A stretch of DNA of 64,000 bases, taken from NCBI RefSeq assembly GCF_003431975.1, contig NZ_CP027116.1:3410001-3474000 (forward strand), given 5' to 3'. Below the pieces are notes generated by a model. The model searched no databases, had not been told where the DNA came from, and saw only the letters and a program-made list of their open reading frames with translations. Shown in pieces: positions 17,696 to 26,197 of the stretch; within the stretch, counting starts at the first letter, position 1, and each line of letters starts with the position of its first letter. This DNA comes from Bacillus pumilus. Its GTDB lineage: Bacteria; Bacillota; Bacilli; Bacillales; Bacillaceae. A program made the translations under genes and the position numbers.

Positions 17696-18880
17696 TTAAA
17701 CGATGGATGTTGATTGGGTAAGCACCTTTTCATATTGCTGAATGAGACGCTTCGTATTATTAGCTGATGAATATTCTATCTGGACGATTTCATGAAGATC
17801 GCTTTTCACTTGCTCATTCCATCTGTTTTCATAAAGGTAGGCGTGAATGGCCTCTTTTAGCTGACTTGTCGAACGTGGTTCAACGAGCAGGTGTTGATAG
17901 GTAGAAAATAAGGATGGGAGTCCACCAACCCGTGTCGCAATGACAGGTACTTTTAAAGCAAGCGCCTCAAGGACGACGGTTGGCATTCCTTCACTATAGG
18001 ATGGAAGTGCAAACACATCAGCTGCCATTAAGTAGTCTTTCACACTCTCATTCGGCACTTGCCCTGGCAGTAAAATGGATTCCCCTACCCGTTCTGCCAG
18101 CTCCTTTGCAAGGGGGCCTTTTCCGACAAAGACTGCTTTCACACCATCCATGCCGCTGACAGCATCAGCTAATTCAAGCAGGCCCTTCTCTTTGACTAAA
18201 CGCCCGACGAAAACAATGAGCTTGTCGTGAAGCGGTAACCCTAACTGCCTTCGGATGTCTTCTTGATTCTCTTTCCCTTTAGAAAATGATTGGAGCGGGA
18301 TACCAAGCGGAAGACATTGCGCTTCCACCTTTGTCATATCATTTGTCTTTTTAGCAAGCTCCTCGCTCACTGTCAGTACAGTAGCTGCCTGTTTCACCGC
18401 CCTTTCAAAGGCTGCATGTGCCCCTTTGCTATAGCCCGGATACACATTCACATCACTGCCATGTAAGGTCAAAAGATACGGGATATGCGCTTCTTTTTGA
18501 ATGACAGCAGCTGCTCCGCCAGACGGCATTGCAAAGTGCGCATGGATAAAATCTGGTGACAGCTGATAACGCTGCATAGCGCCGAGAACAGAAGCCGCGA
18601 TTCGTTTACTCGGCTGTGCCCATTTCAACTGTCCAGGAATCGCTGTATAGTGCGGTCTGTATACCGTCACTCCGTTTCTCTTTTCCTGTTCAGGCAAATC
18701 TTTTTTCTGCCGATAGGATGCCTTCAGCATGCGTAAAACCGGTGGATTGACTGGATTTGGACAAATGACGGTCACTTCTATTCCTTGTTTGAGCAGCTCC
18801 TGCACCTGCGTTTCATGGAACACGCCTTCACTTGGATGTTTTTCGCTAGGATATACACTTGTCAGCCACAGCACCTTCAT
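17696..18880 (-). CDS. tuaC: teichuronic acid glycosyltransferase TuaC (GT4)
   Basis: 394 residues, GT-B fold. N-terminal acceptor domain starts MKVLWLTSVYPSEKHPSEG; C-terminal donor domain has LIVFVGRLVKEKGLLELADAV and the EX7E-like FALPSYSEGMPTVVLEALA (about 291-309) motif of retaining GT4 enzymes. It should add one of the sugars of the teichuronic repeat at the cytoplasmic face. Start overlaps the tuaB stop by four bases, so translation is coupled. The neighbours identify it as TuaC. Confidence 0.9.
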   Translation of the reverse strand: MKVLWLTSVYPSEKHPSEGVFHETQVQELLKQGIEVTVICPNPVNPPVLRMLKASYRQKKDLPEQEKRNGVTVYRPHYTAIPGQLKWAQPSKRIAASVLGAMQRYQLSPDFIHAHFAMPSGGAAAVIQKEAHIPYLLTLHGSDVNVYPGYSKGAHAAFERAVKQAATVLTVSEELAKKTNDMTKVEAQCLPLGIPLQSFSKGKENQEDIRRQLGLPLHDKLIVFVGRLVKEKGLLELADAVSGMDGVKAVFVGKGPLAKELAERVGESILLPGQVPNESVKDYLMAADVFALPSYSEGMPTVVLEALALKVPVIATRVGGLPSLFSTYQHLLVEPRSTSQLKEAIHAYLYENRWNEQVKSDLHEIVQIEYSSANNTKRLIQQYEKVLTQSTSIV

Positions 18881-20328
18881 GACGAACGACCTCTTCTCGA
18901 TAATTTATCTGCCACCTGCGGATACATTTTGATGAGCAGCAAGCCATACAATACAGCACTGACACAAACCGTCAGTAGTAATTGAAGGAAAATATCCACT
19001 GACGTCAGCTTCATTCCTTGATGCAAGAAAACCGCACAGACAGCCATGAGCAACGTCATAACAGCAGGCTTGCCAAGTGAGTTTAAATACACCTTCATAT
19101 CTAGCTGAATGACATACGCCATGAGCCATCTGCCGACAATAAAGTTGAGCAGGCTGACACCTGAGTAAACCCAAGCGACCGTGAGCAGACTCCCTGTGCT
19201 AACACCAGCATATAAGGCGCATCCATACACAAGAAGCATCCCCGTATCCCAATAAAAGGCTAAATCTGCTCTCCCTTTGGCAAGGAGGATGGATCCATTT
19301 GGATTCATCAGCACTCGCAGAAGGCCGACAATGCACAAAATGTTAAGAACCGGAACGGCTACGAGCCATTTCTCGCCAAACACTACTTCTATAAAGCTAT
19401 CTGATACGGCAGCAAGGCCGATTAATAATGGAAAACTAATCAGTGCGAGCATATTCGTCATACTGAGAAAGCCCTCTCGCAGCATGGAGTGATCACGCTG
19501 ACTTTTTGCAAAAATAGGGAAAGCCACTCTCGTCACGATTGGGTTAATCTTCAGCACAGGAATCGTCACAATTTGATACGCCAAGCTGTAAATACCTAAT
19601 GCCTCGGCTCCTAGAAATCGGCCGATTAAAATCATGTCGATGTTCGATCCTGCTCGATTGACTAGTCTGGATGCAAGCTGGAATGCACCGAATGAGAAAA
19701 ATTCTTTCACTTCCCCTAATGCAAAAACGGGGGCTGGCCGCCACTTCTTCCAATAAGCTGCTGCATACATGAGTCCTTTTCCTGATTGCAGCATCACTTG
19801 AGAAATAACATAAGCAACAATCGGGTTGATGAAGAAGGCCAAAGCGAGTAAAACAAACAGCGATATCAAGGTTGCAATGGCTTCAATGGTACTTAATGTT
19901 TTAAAGGCTAAATCCTTTTGCATCATATACTGGTATTGCTGTCCAATTGGTGCAATCAGAAACATGATCGATAATAGTTTGAGCAGTCCCTCTAGCTCTG
20001 GCCTGCTATAGAAGGCTGCAATCATCGGACTTACTAGAATAAGTAAACAAAATAAGACAATTCCTGTGAGCAAGTTGATCCAATATAATGTAGATAGTTG
20101 TCGTTCTGTTGCTTGTTCCTTTTGAATGATCGCTGCCCCAATCCCTAGATCAAGCAAAATCTGCGTAAATATTGTGACAGTTGTGATCATACCAACGAGT
20201 CCAAACTCCTTCAGTGACATCACATTCCCTAAGAAAGCGAACTGTGCCATTTGGATGATCGTAATGATGAATGCGGACAAGCTTGTCCATTTCGCCCCGC
20301 CTAGCATGCGTTTTTTCATACTTGCCAT
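18877..20328 (-). CDS. tuaB: TuaB, teichuronic acid lipid-linked unit flippase
   Basis: 483 residues with about twelve to fourteen membrane helices and the polysaccharide-biosynthesis (PST/MATE-like) pattern, including LKEFGLVGMITTVTIFTQILLDLG near the start. Proteins of this family flip undecaprenyl-linked oligosaccharide units across the membrane for TuaE to polymerise. ATG 20328 follows AGGGAAGAGAA. It lies 18 bases after tuaA and overlaps tuaC by four bases. Identification by topology plus operon position. Confidence 0.9.
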   Translation of the reverse strand: MASMKKRMLGGAKWTSLSAFIITIIQMAQFAFLGNVMSLKEFGLVGMITTVTIFTQILLDLGIGAAIIQKEQATERQLSTLYWINLLTGIVLFCLLILVSPMIAAFYSRPELEGLLKLLSIMFLIAPIGQQYQYMMQKDLAFKTLSTIEAIATLISLFVLLALAFFINPIVAYVISQVMLQSGKGLMYAAAYWKKWRPAPVFALGEVKEFFSFGAFQLASRLVNRAGSNIDMILIGRFLGAEALGIYSLAYQIVTIPVLKINPIVTRVAFPIFAKSQRDHSMLREGFLSMTNMLALISFPLLIGLAAVSDSFIEVVFGEKWLVAVPVLNILCIVGLLRVLMNPNGSILLAKGRADLAFYWDTGMLLVYGCALYAGVSTGSLLTVAWVYSGVSLLNFIVGRWLMAYVIQLDMKVYLNSLGKPAVMTLLMAVCAVFLHQGMKLTSVDIFLQLLLTVCVSAVLYGLLLIKMYPQVADKLSRRGRSS

Positions 20329-20346
20329 TTCTCTTCCCTACTTTAC

Positions 20347-21006
20347 TTATCTGGCTCCGTCACCCGTCATGATGACTTTTAACGTTTTTACCATAATCTT
20401 CGTGTCAAGAGAGAATGTCAAGTTTTGAATATACTGTAAGTCGTGTGTTAATTTCTCACTCGGACTCATTTCATAACCCCCATTTACTTGAGCAAGACCT
20501 GTCAGCCCCGGCTTGACCGTTAATCTTTTCGTAAAACCTGGAATCGTCCGATTAAATTCTGCGGTAAACATCGGTCTTTCCGGCCGAGGACCTACGATAC
20601 TCATTTCTCCTTTTAACACGTTGATAAATTGCGGGAGTTCATCAATTCTTGTTTTTCGGATGAAGGCACCCACTTTGGTAATACGCGGGTCATTTTTTTG
20701 TGCCCATTTCGCTCCTCCGCTTTCTGCGTCGGTTCTCATTGATCTGAGCTTCCATAACTTAAAGTAAACACCATCTTTCCCGACCCTTTCCTGCATATAA
20801 AAGGCTGGCCCCGGCGTTTCTAGCTTAATCAAAAGAGCAAACAGCAAAATGATTGGCGTACTCAACATCAATCCGATGAACGAGAACATGACATCTATGA
20901 AACGTTTGGCAAATAAATAACGAACCATATGTTCTGTTAAGGCAAAAGAGTGGTTTCGTCTCACTTCATATTCTCTATAAAGATTCATCGCTTTCTCTGC
21001 ACTCAC
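20347..21006 (-). CDS. tuaA: TuaA, undecaprenyl-phosphate sugar phosphotransferase
   Basis: About 219 residues of the bacterial sugar transferase (WbaP/PglC-like) family: one N-terminal membrane or re-entrant helix ([18 protein letters not shown] region), then [54 protein letters not shown] with the catalytic Asp-Glu (DE) pair, and [12 protein letters not shown]. It loads the first sugar phosphate onto undecaprenyl phosphate. I prefer GTG at 21006, seven bases after GAGGTG; an ATG at 21024 lacks an SD site. First gene of the tua operon, downstream of a PhoP-box array. Confidence 0.88.
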   Translation of the reverse strand: MSAEKAMNLYREYEVRRNHSFALTEHMVRYLFAKRFIDVMFSFIGLMLSTPIILLFALLIKLETPGPAFYMQERVGKDGVYFKLWKLRSMRTDAESGGAKWAQKNDPRITKVGAFIRKTRIDELPQFINVLKGEMSIVGPRPERPMFTAEFNRTIPGFTKRLTVKPGLTGLAQVNGGYEMSPSEKLTHDLQYIQNLTFSLDTKIMVKTLKVIMTGDGAR

Positions 21007-21078
21007 TGACCTGCACCTCACCATCAAAATAGTTGTTGTGTAAAGAGATGTTCTATGAAAGTCAGTTTAGCAGAGCAA

Positions 21079-21126
21079 CATTAAGCAAATGTAAATGCGC
21101 TGTTAAGTCTTGTAAAACTGTGTTAA
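21079..21126 (-). promoter_or_regulatory. PhoP box array in front of tuaA
   Basis: On the minus strand five hexamers follow each other: TTAACA (21121-21126), TTTACA (21111-21116), TTAACA (21101-21106), TTTACA (21090-21095) and TTAATG (21079-21084), with start-to-start spacing 10, 10, 11 and 11. This matches tandem PhoP boxes (TT(A/C/T)A(A/C/T)A, about one helical turn apart), known at tuaA of B. subtilis, where PhoP~P activates during phosphate starvation. The inverse complement also fits WalR-type boxes. Confidence 0.8.
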
Positions 21127-21164
21127 GAATGAGCGCTTATATCAAGTTATGCCCTTTTCAACGT

Positions 21165-21195
21165 AAAAAAGACCCGCAATTCTGCGGGTCTCCGG
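21165..21195 (-). terminator. terminator after the second LytA-like gene
   Basis: Minus-strand GACCCGCA / TGCGGGTC with a four-base loop, followed by TTTTTT. Confidence 0.88.
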
Positions 21196-21204
21196 GTCTT
21201 TTCT

Positions 21205-21780
21205 TTATTTTGCCTTTACGGATTCGATGGTTTTTAATCGAAGGGTTCCGTTTGCATCTTTTGTATAGGTGACTTTCACTTTTGATTCTTCTTTTAAGCT
21301 GTTCACTTGTTTAGAAAAAGCATTCCCGAATTGGATGGCGACTTCTTTTCCATCAATATTCACAGCAATTGTATGTCCATCAGCCAAACCGACATATGTG
21401 CCTTCTTTGGTGACTTCATTTTTCGTATTTGTTGTTGATTCTTTTTTTGTTTTAGAATCAGTTTTGGATTGATCTTTAGCAGGTTCTTCTTTTGTAATTT
21501 CTTTACTTGAGCTGTCTTTTGACTCTTCATCAGATTGACCAGCTTGCTCTTCTGTTTGTGCAGCTGTTTCTTTGCTTTGATCATCTGCTTTTTCATTTGA
21601 AGACTGATCTTCTGTTTTTTCGTCGTCTGAAGCATTATCTTTGTTTTGATCAGCCGCTTCGGTTGTTTCTTTTTTGCTAGTATCCTTATTGTTGTCGCTT
21701 GATTCATTTGTTGTGCCGCATGCTGTGAGCAATACACCTAGAAGCAATACTAGAAACGGCATTGTGATTAATTTTTTCAA
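21205..21780 (-). CDS. LytA-like lipoprotein with long Ser/Asp/Glu/Lys-rich linker
   Basis: 191 residues from a TTG at 21780, about eight bases after AAGAGGTGA; the upstream GTG overlaps that SD site. A lipoprotein signal peptide ends in LLTAC with the lipidated Cys at 21. Residues about 25-125 are a disordered stretch of S, D, E, K, T, N and Q. The C-terminal 65 residues (from GTYVGLADGHTIAVNIDGK) resemble the C-terminal part of the lytA product at 25692 (EFIGMADAHTVEVKK), so the two are paralogues. It lies downstream of the lytC terminator. Function unknown; a wall-spanning anchored protein related to autolysin control is a guess from LytA. Confidence 0.75.
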   Translation of the reverse strand: MKKLITMPFLVLLLGVLLTACGTTNESSDNNKDTSKKETTEAADQNKDNASDDEKTEDQSSNEKADDQSKETAAQTEEQAGQSDEESKDSSSKEITKEEPAKDQSKTDSKTKKESTTNTKNEVTKEGTYVGLADGHTIAVNIDGKEVAIQFGNAFSKQVNSLKEESKVKVTYTKDANGTLRLKTIESVKAK

Positions 21781-21855
21781 GATCGTCACCTCTTCATGAT
21801 TTGTCGATTTGCTGTTTGAAGATTTATGCGTAAACCATTCACCTTCTATGTTTCA

Positions 21856-21861
21856 ATTATA
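21856..21861 (-). promoter_or_regulatory. possible -10 element for the second LytA-like gene
   Basis: TATAAT on the minus strand 76 bases before the chosen start, inside a 197-base AT-rich gap after the lytC terminator. No good -35 element is seen at 16-18 bases, so this is tentative. Confidence 0.35.
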
Positions 21862-21973
21862 ACAAAGATAACCAAAAATGAAATGTATTTTTAACTTGAC
21901 ACTGATCCATCGGTTTATTTTTTCTAAAATAAGAGAATGCCAGAAGCAAATTGATCTCTTGTACGATTGATCA

Positions 21974-22006
21974 AAAAGGCTGCCGAGAGACGTTCTCGAG
22001 CAGCCT
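21974..22006 (-). terminator. terminator after lytC
   Basis: Minus-strand GGCTGC-TCGAGA/TCTCG-GCAGCC hairpin followed by TTTTTGATC. A second hairpin (22002-22023, GCCTAAG/CTTAGGC) upstream shares its last bases with this stem. Confidence 0.85.
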
Positions 22007-22045
22007 AAGAGGAGTAACTTAGGCACCCCTCATGTTTATGTTTTC

Positions 22046-23536
22046 TTATTTAAAATAACCTGACACACCGCTTGAAATACCTGAAGCTAATCGATCTTTA
22101 TATGTCGCCGATTTCAAAATATTTGAATCAACCGGGCTAGTGATAAAGCCAGTTTCAAGCAAGACACTCGGCATCTTTGAATACTTAATAACATAGAAAC
22201 CTGCTGTTTTCACACCACGATCTCTTGTACCTAGTGCACTAACCATTTTAGGCTGGATGTTTTGCGCAAGCTTCAAGCTACTCGAAGCTGCATATGTTTT
22301 GTCATAATACGTTTCTGTTCCATTTGCACTGCTGTTGTCATTTGCATTCGCATGAACACTAATAAAGATATCTGCTTTTGCAGAAGCTCCTTTACTTACT
22401 CGCGTTTGAAGACTGTCAAATGTATCTGATGTACGTGACATAACAGGCAGTGCTCCAGAACTATTTAATTTTGTATTGAGGCGCTTAGCGACATCAAGGT
22501 TCACGTTCTTCTCCAGAAGTCCATACCCAGTGGCCCCAGAATCTTGGCTTCCATGTCCAGGATCAATAAAAACTTTTTTCCCGACAACTGGATTTTTCAA
22601 TTGAGAAGTCACCGTATTTGTTACAGTGGATGTACCTCCTAGAACACTAAATGAAGTGATCTTCTTTGAACCAATGACTTGTCTAGTTGCTTTCGGTAAT
22701 GTTTTTTCATTCGTGAAAATAAACGCTTTGCCTTGCTTAGCAGCGATACTAGCTCCTGAAGCTGCATCCGCATAGGCAAAACCATTGCTAATATACGTAT
22801 TACTTGTACTCATATTGTATTTCGTTACAATATTTGCTGCAACTTCATAACGATTTGCTCCCCCAACTCTTCCAGGTGAAGGCAACTTCGCATAAGTTGA
22901 TTTATTTACACTAGATTCTCCACCAATGACAATGGTCTTTTTAATCCCTCGGCTTTTCATCACCGCTGAAGTTTCTGAGCGTAACTCTTTATCATTGGTT
23001 AATAAGATTGGATACCCTTGTTTTGCAGCATAAGGTGCAATGGCAACTGCATCTGCATAAGCAAAACCGTTTGCTACAACAGCCGTACTAGAGCTTTTCA
23101 TTTGTTTTGCGATATTTGCTGCTAAGTCATAACGGTTCTTACCACTAATACGTTTCACAGAGATACCCATTGACTTTAGCTGAGTTGTCACCTTGCTAGA
23201 GACACTCTTTGTTCCACCGAGAATAGTCACATTCTTTGTTTTTAGACTTTGAAGCCCTTTTTTTGTATCTGTAGATAAACTGCTACTGTTTGTAAACAGA
23301 ACAGGGGCATTTTTTTGATATGCATAAGGAACCGCACTTAATGCATCCGCATATGCATCTTTCCCTACAAGAACAGCCGTACTTGATGTTGTCCAGCCTT
23401 TTTTCGCCGCGTTCACCGCAACAACATACCGGTTCTTCCCATCAAGCCTTGTAACTGAATTGTCAGCAAGTGCAGATGGAAGAAACAAACACATGGTTAC
23501 TACACTTAAAAATACAACTTTTATGATAGAGCGCAC
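22046..23536 (-). CDS. lytC: LytC, N-acetylmuramoyl-L-alanine amidase
   Basis: 496 residues: signal peptide to about 24, three cell-wall-binding type 2 repeats (about 27-118, 127-215, 224-312; each with R(L/I)xGKNRY or RVGGANRY and AYADA cores), then an Amidase_3 catalytic domain. Zinc and catalytic residues are visible: His328 and Glu342, His395 in SVHANAN, Glu461 in LLETGF. It cuts the amide bond between muramic acid and L-Ala and is a major vegetative autolysin tied to motility through sigma-D. GTG start at 23536 follows AGGAGG. Follows lytB by 22 bases. Intact. Confidence 0.96.
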   Translation of the reverse strand: MRSIIKVVFLSVVTMCLFLPSALADNSVTRLDGKNRYVVAVNAAKKGWTTSSTAVLVGKDAYADALSAVPYAYQKNAPVLFTNSSSLSTDTKKGLQSLKTKNVTILGGTKSVSSKVTTQLKSMGISVKRISGKNRYDLAANIAKQMKSSSTAVVANGFAYADAVAIAPYAAKQGYPILLTNDKELRSETSAVMKSRGIKKTIVIGGESSVNKSTYAKLPSPGRVGGANRYEVAANIVTKYNMSTSNTYISNGFAYADAASGASIAAKQGKAFIFTNEKTLPKATRQVIGSKKITSFSVLGGTSTVTNTVTSQLKNPVVGKKVFIDPGHGSQDSGATGYGLLEKNVNLDVAKRLNTKLNSSGALPVMSRTSDTFDSLQTRVSKGASAKADIFISVHANANDNSSANGTETYYDKTYAASSSLKLAQNIQPKMVSALGTRDRGVKTAGFYVIKYSKMPSVLLETGFITSPVDSNILKSATYKDRLASGISSGVSGYFK

Positions 23537-23558
23537 GTGTATAACCTCCTTTGATGTT

Positions 23559-25670
23559 TTAATTTGTTGTTAATTTTGCACCCGGATAATAGAATGACAA
23601 AATACTTGAGTATGAGCTTCCTGATTCAGCTCTCATTTTCGCTCCATATTGACTCATCCCAACCCCATGTCCATATCCTTTTCCTGAGATAGTGAAATCA
23701 TTGGTGTTGTTCTTCACTGAAGCGTATGTGCTTTTTAAATTAGTGGCACCCAGTATGGATCTAAATTCAGTCATTTTAAAGCTAAGTGTCGCTGATTTAT
23801 TCATACTATAGGTTCCCGTTTTATTTTTTAAGTGATAGCTGACTTGCAGAGATGCTGTTTTTGCTCTCTTTCCTTTTGTTGTCCCAGAAAAGGTGACGTT
23901 GGAAATTTTAGCAATCTTGATGTCTGAAGCTGACGTTTCTTTATTTTTTAGAATCCAGCTCTTCAAGCCTTTCAACTGACTTGCATTTGTTTCTGTTGTC
24001 TTACTCCACCAAGATGCCGGTGATGACGTACTGAGTGATGTACTCAATTGTGTTTTTGATAGTTTCAGTGTCCAAGCATTCTTTGGATCTTTTGTATCTG
24101 ATTTTGCGACTAGGTAAGGAAATGCACTTGACCATACTTCTTCACTAGCCTCAGTGTAGCCCCCATTACTAGAATAATAGGTTGCAGAAATCAGTTTGTT
24201 ATTATATTTTAGAACCTTGCCTTTTGTAGCATCTACAGCTTTCGTAGAGTTTGTTGACCAGTTATATCCACCATATACTTGGAATGCTGTTGTATCTGGC
24301 ACAACCTTCCCTATACTGCTAACAGAATATGTACGTGCTGCAACAGCCTGTGCTTTTAATGCCTCAACATGCCAGCTTGCGGGCATTTCATTCGGTACAA
24401 CCCCTTTAAGATAATCTTCAAAAGGGATGTTTTCATTTGTTGGTCGAATATAGCCTGATTCTACAGCAAAATTCATGTTCCCCAAGTATGCTTTCCCAGC
24501 AACTCGAATGACATTTGTAGTTGAATATTTCTCTGGAACAACTCTTACTGAAGATCCAAACGTCTTGATGCCCTTGATTGAAATTTTCCCGTTAGAAACA
24601 TTCAATTGATAATCCTTATTATTCTTCAAATAAAATTCCTTTGATAATTTTTCTTGTAAACTTGCTGAAATAGATTTTGTTCCGCCAGACAATTGGAACG
24701 AGTGTGTTCCCTGTTTTTTGACAACTGATGTCACTGGTGATGTTAGACTATTTTCTTTTACAAGTACCATAGGGCTGTTGTTCTTAGCTGCTAAAAGTGA
24801 AAATGTAATAGCATCTGTAAAGATAGAGCCATTTGCTAGGTATAGCTTATCAGCATTCATGTTTAATCCAGTTACAATATTTGCTGAAACCTCATATCTA
24901 TTAGCTCCACCTATTCTTTTCACTGTGGATGTTTTTTTAATTTGAGATTCAACTTTTTTACTAACACTCTTTTCTCCACCAACAATGACAACATTTTTTG
25001 GAAGTTTGTAAGTTGGTAAGCTGTCTTTCTTCGTTAACAGAATAGGATAGCCGTTTCTTGCAGCATATGGCGTTACTGAAGCACTATCAGTAAATATGCT
25101 TCCTGTTGCCACAACAGCTTGACTATAGTTCCCCATCTCTTTTGCGATGTTTTGTGAAACAGCATAACGGGATTTACCACTGATTCTTTTGATCTTTCCG
25201 TATTTCTTCAATGTTTTCTCAGTTGCCGATGAAACACTTGTTGTTCCACCGATAATGAGAATATTATCAGGGTTCATTTTTACAATTTGCTTTTCAGTGG
25301 TTTTTGTTAATTTTTCAGCATTCGTATATAAAATAGGTGCATTTAACTTATAAGCTAGAGGTGTAGCAGAAATAGCATCCGCAAACGCATCACGATTTAC
25401 AATAACGATTGTAGATGGATTTTTCCAACCTGCTGAAGCGATATTATTGGCTACTTCATAACGGTTCTTACCATCATAACGAGCGATCGAAGATACATTT
25501 GTACCAGTCACTTTGTATAAGCCGGATGATGATATGTTAAAGCTGGTTTTGTTCCCAACATAGTTTGATAATTTAACAGAAATTGTTGAGCTTGCCGCTG
25601 CAGCATCATTTGGCATAAATACAAGCAAAAGTAAGATGAGCGTTGTAATAGTTAGACTTAATTTTTTCAA
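23559..25670 (-). CDS. lytB: LytB, SpoIID-like modifier of the LytC amidase
   Basis: 703 residues with a signal peptide, three cell-wall-binding type 2 repeats (about 62-340) and a C-terminal SpoIID/LytB domain starting around residue 400 (LKGVVPNEMPASWHVEALKAQ, with the Glu-Met pair and the AQAVAARTYS core) and ending GKGYGHGVGMSQYGAKMRAE. SpoIID is a lytic transglycosylase; LytB of Bacillus is known as an enhancer of LytC. Starts with TTG at 25670, preceded by GAGGGTGGGATC. Lies between lytA and lytC in the sigma-D autolysin operon. Full length for B. subtilis LytB (about 705). Confidence 0.94.
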   Translation of the reverse strand: MKKLSLTITTLILLLLVFMPNDAAAASSTISVKLSNYVGNKTSFNISSSGLYKVTGTNVSSIARYDGKNRYEVANNIASAGWKNPSTIVIVNRDAFADAISATPLAYKLNAPILYTNAEKLTKTTEKQIVKMNPDNILIIGGTTSVSSATEKTLKKYGKIKRISGKSRYAVSQNIAKEMGNYSQAVVATGSIFTDSASVTPYAARNGYPILLTKKDSLPTYKLPKNVVIVGGEKSVSKKVESQIKKTSTVKRIGGANRYEVSANIVTGLNMNADKLYLANGSIFTDAITFSLLAAKNNSPMVLVKENSLTSPVTSVVKKQGTHSFQLSGGTKSISASLQEKLSKEFYLKNNKDYQLNVSNGKISIKGIKTFGSSVRVVPEKYSTTNVIRVAGKAYLGNMNFAVESGYIRPTNENIPFEDYLKGVVPNEMPASWHVEALKAQAVAARTYSVSSIGKVVPDTTAFQVYGGYNWSTNSTKAVDATKGKVLKYNNKLISATYYSSNGGYTEASEEVWSSAFPYLVAKSDTKDPKNAWTLKLSKTQLSTSLSTSSPASWWSKTTETNASQLKGLKSWILKNKETSASDIKIAKISNVTFSGTTKGKRAKTASLQVSYHLKNKTGTYSMNKSATLSFKMTEFRSILGATNLKSTYASVKNNTNDFTISGKGYGHGVGMSQYGAKMRAESGSSYSSILSFYYPGAKLTTN

Positions 25671-25691
25671 TTTAATGATCCCACCCTCTCT

Positions 25692-26024
25692 CTATTGAAC
25701 TTTTTCAATCTTTTGAATCTCTTTTTGACCACTGTCATTAATAATGTAAGAGATTTCTACTGTGTCTCCTGGTTTAAATTCATTTAACACATCTTTAAAA
25801 TTATCCGTAAATTCATAGTTTAAGGTCGTATTCACTTTTTTCACTTCGACTGTATGTGCATCAGCCATTCCAATAAATTCAGCTTTCTCTTCCAGCACCT
25901 GAGGAGTTGAACTGCTTGTCTTGTTTTCTCCCGAGGACTGCTCAGCCGTTCCACATGCTGTGAGCACGGTACCAAGTAGTAGTATTAAGAACGGTAAAAC
26001 GACGATTTTCTTCATTTTTTTCAC
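25692..26024 (-). CDS. lytA: LytA lipoprotein
   Basis: 110 residues: signal peptide with lipobox LTAC (Cys24), a short Ser/Glu linker and a C-terminal domain (about 47-110, EFIGMADAHTVEVKK..). Matches the small membrane lipoprotein LytA that starts the B. subtilis lytABC operon; its function in secretion or control of the amidase is unproven. ATG 26024 follows GAGGTG by six bases. A sigma-D promoter is predicted upstream (26036-26061). A paralogue lies at 21205-21780, on the other side of lytC. Confidence 0.9.
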   Translation of the reverse strand: MKKMKKIVVLPFLILLLGTVLTACGTAEQSSGENKTSSSTPQVLEEKAEFIGMADAHTVEVKKVNTTLNYEFTDNFKDVLNEFKPGDTVEISYIINDSGQKEIQKIEKVQ

Positions 26025-26035
26025 CTCATGTATTT

Positions 26036-26061
26036 GTATCGTCTTATAACTTATTATTTTA
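26036..26061 (-). promoter_or_regulatory. probable sigma-D promoter of lytABC
   Basis: Minus-strand TAAA (26058-26061), 14 bases, then GACGATAC (26036-26043), a fair match to TAAA-N14/16-GCCGATAT and at the expected place for the known sigma-D promoter of this operon. Confidence 0.6.
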
Positions 26062-26135
26062 AGGTAAATTTAAGGTTTTTTGAAACCTTTTTTTTGTTAC
26101 AACGTCTATATCTAGGTTGAGAGTAAAAAAATAAC

Positions 26136-26164
26136 TTGTTTATCAAGATTCGTAAACCTATAAT
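26136..26164 (+). promoter_or_regulatory. probable sigma-A promoter of tagU
   Basis: TTGTTT (26136-26141), 17 bases, TATAAT (26159-26164), 33 bases in front of the tagU ATG. It faces away from the lytA promoter. Confidence 0.65.
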
Positions 26165-26197
26165 CATGGAAGAATCATAGAAAAGGTGAGGGACATT

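Noticed and set aside
21360-21737. 125-residue Lys/Gln-rich frame overlapping the second LytA-like gene
   Set aside because: It is the shifted frame of a low-complexity coding stretch and lacks a ribosome binding site; the other frame has a lipoprotein signal and a conserved domain.
22100-25500. repetitive sequence resembling a DNA repeat array
   Set aside because: It is the coding sequence of cell-wall-binding type 2 repeats of LytB and LytC, diverged at DNA level; no CRISPR-like spacing.
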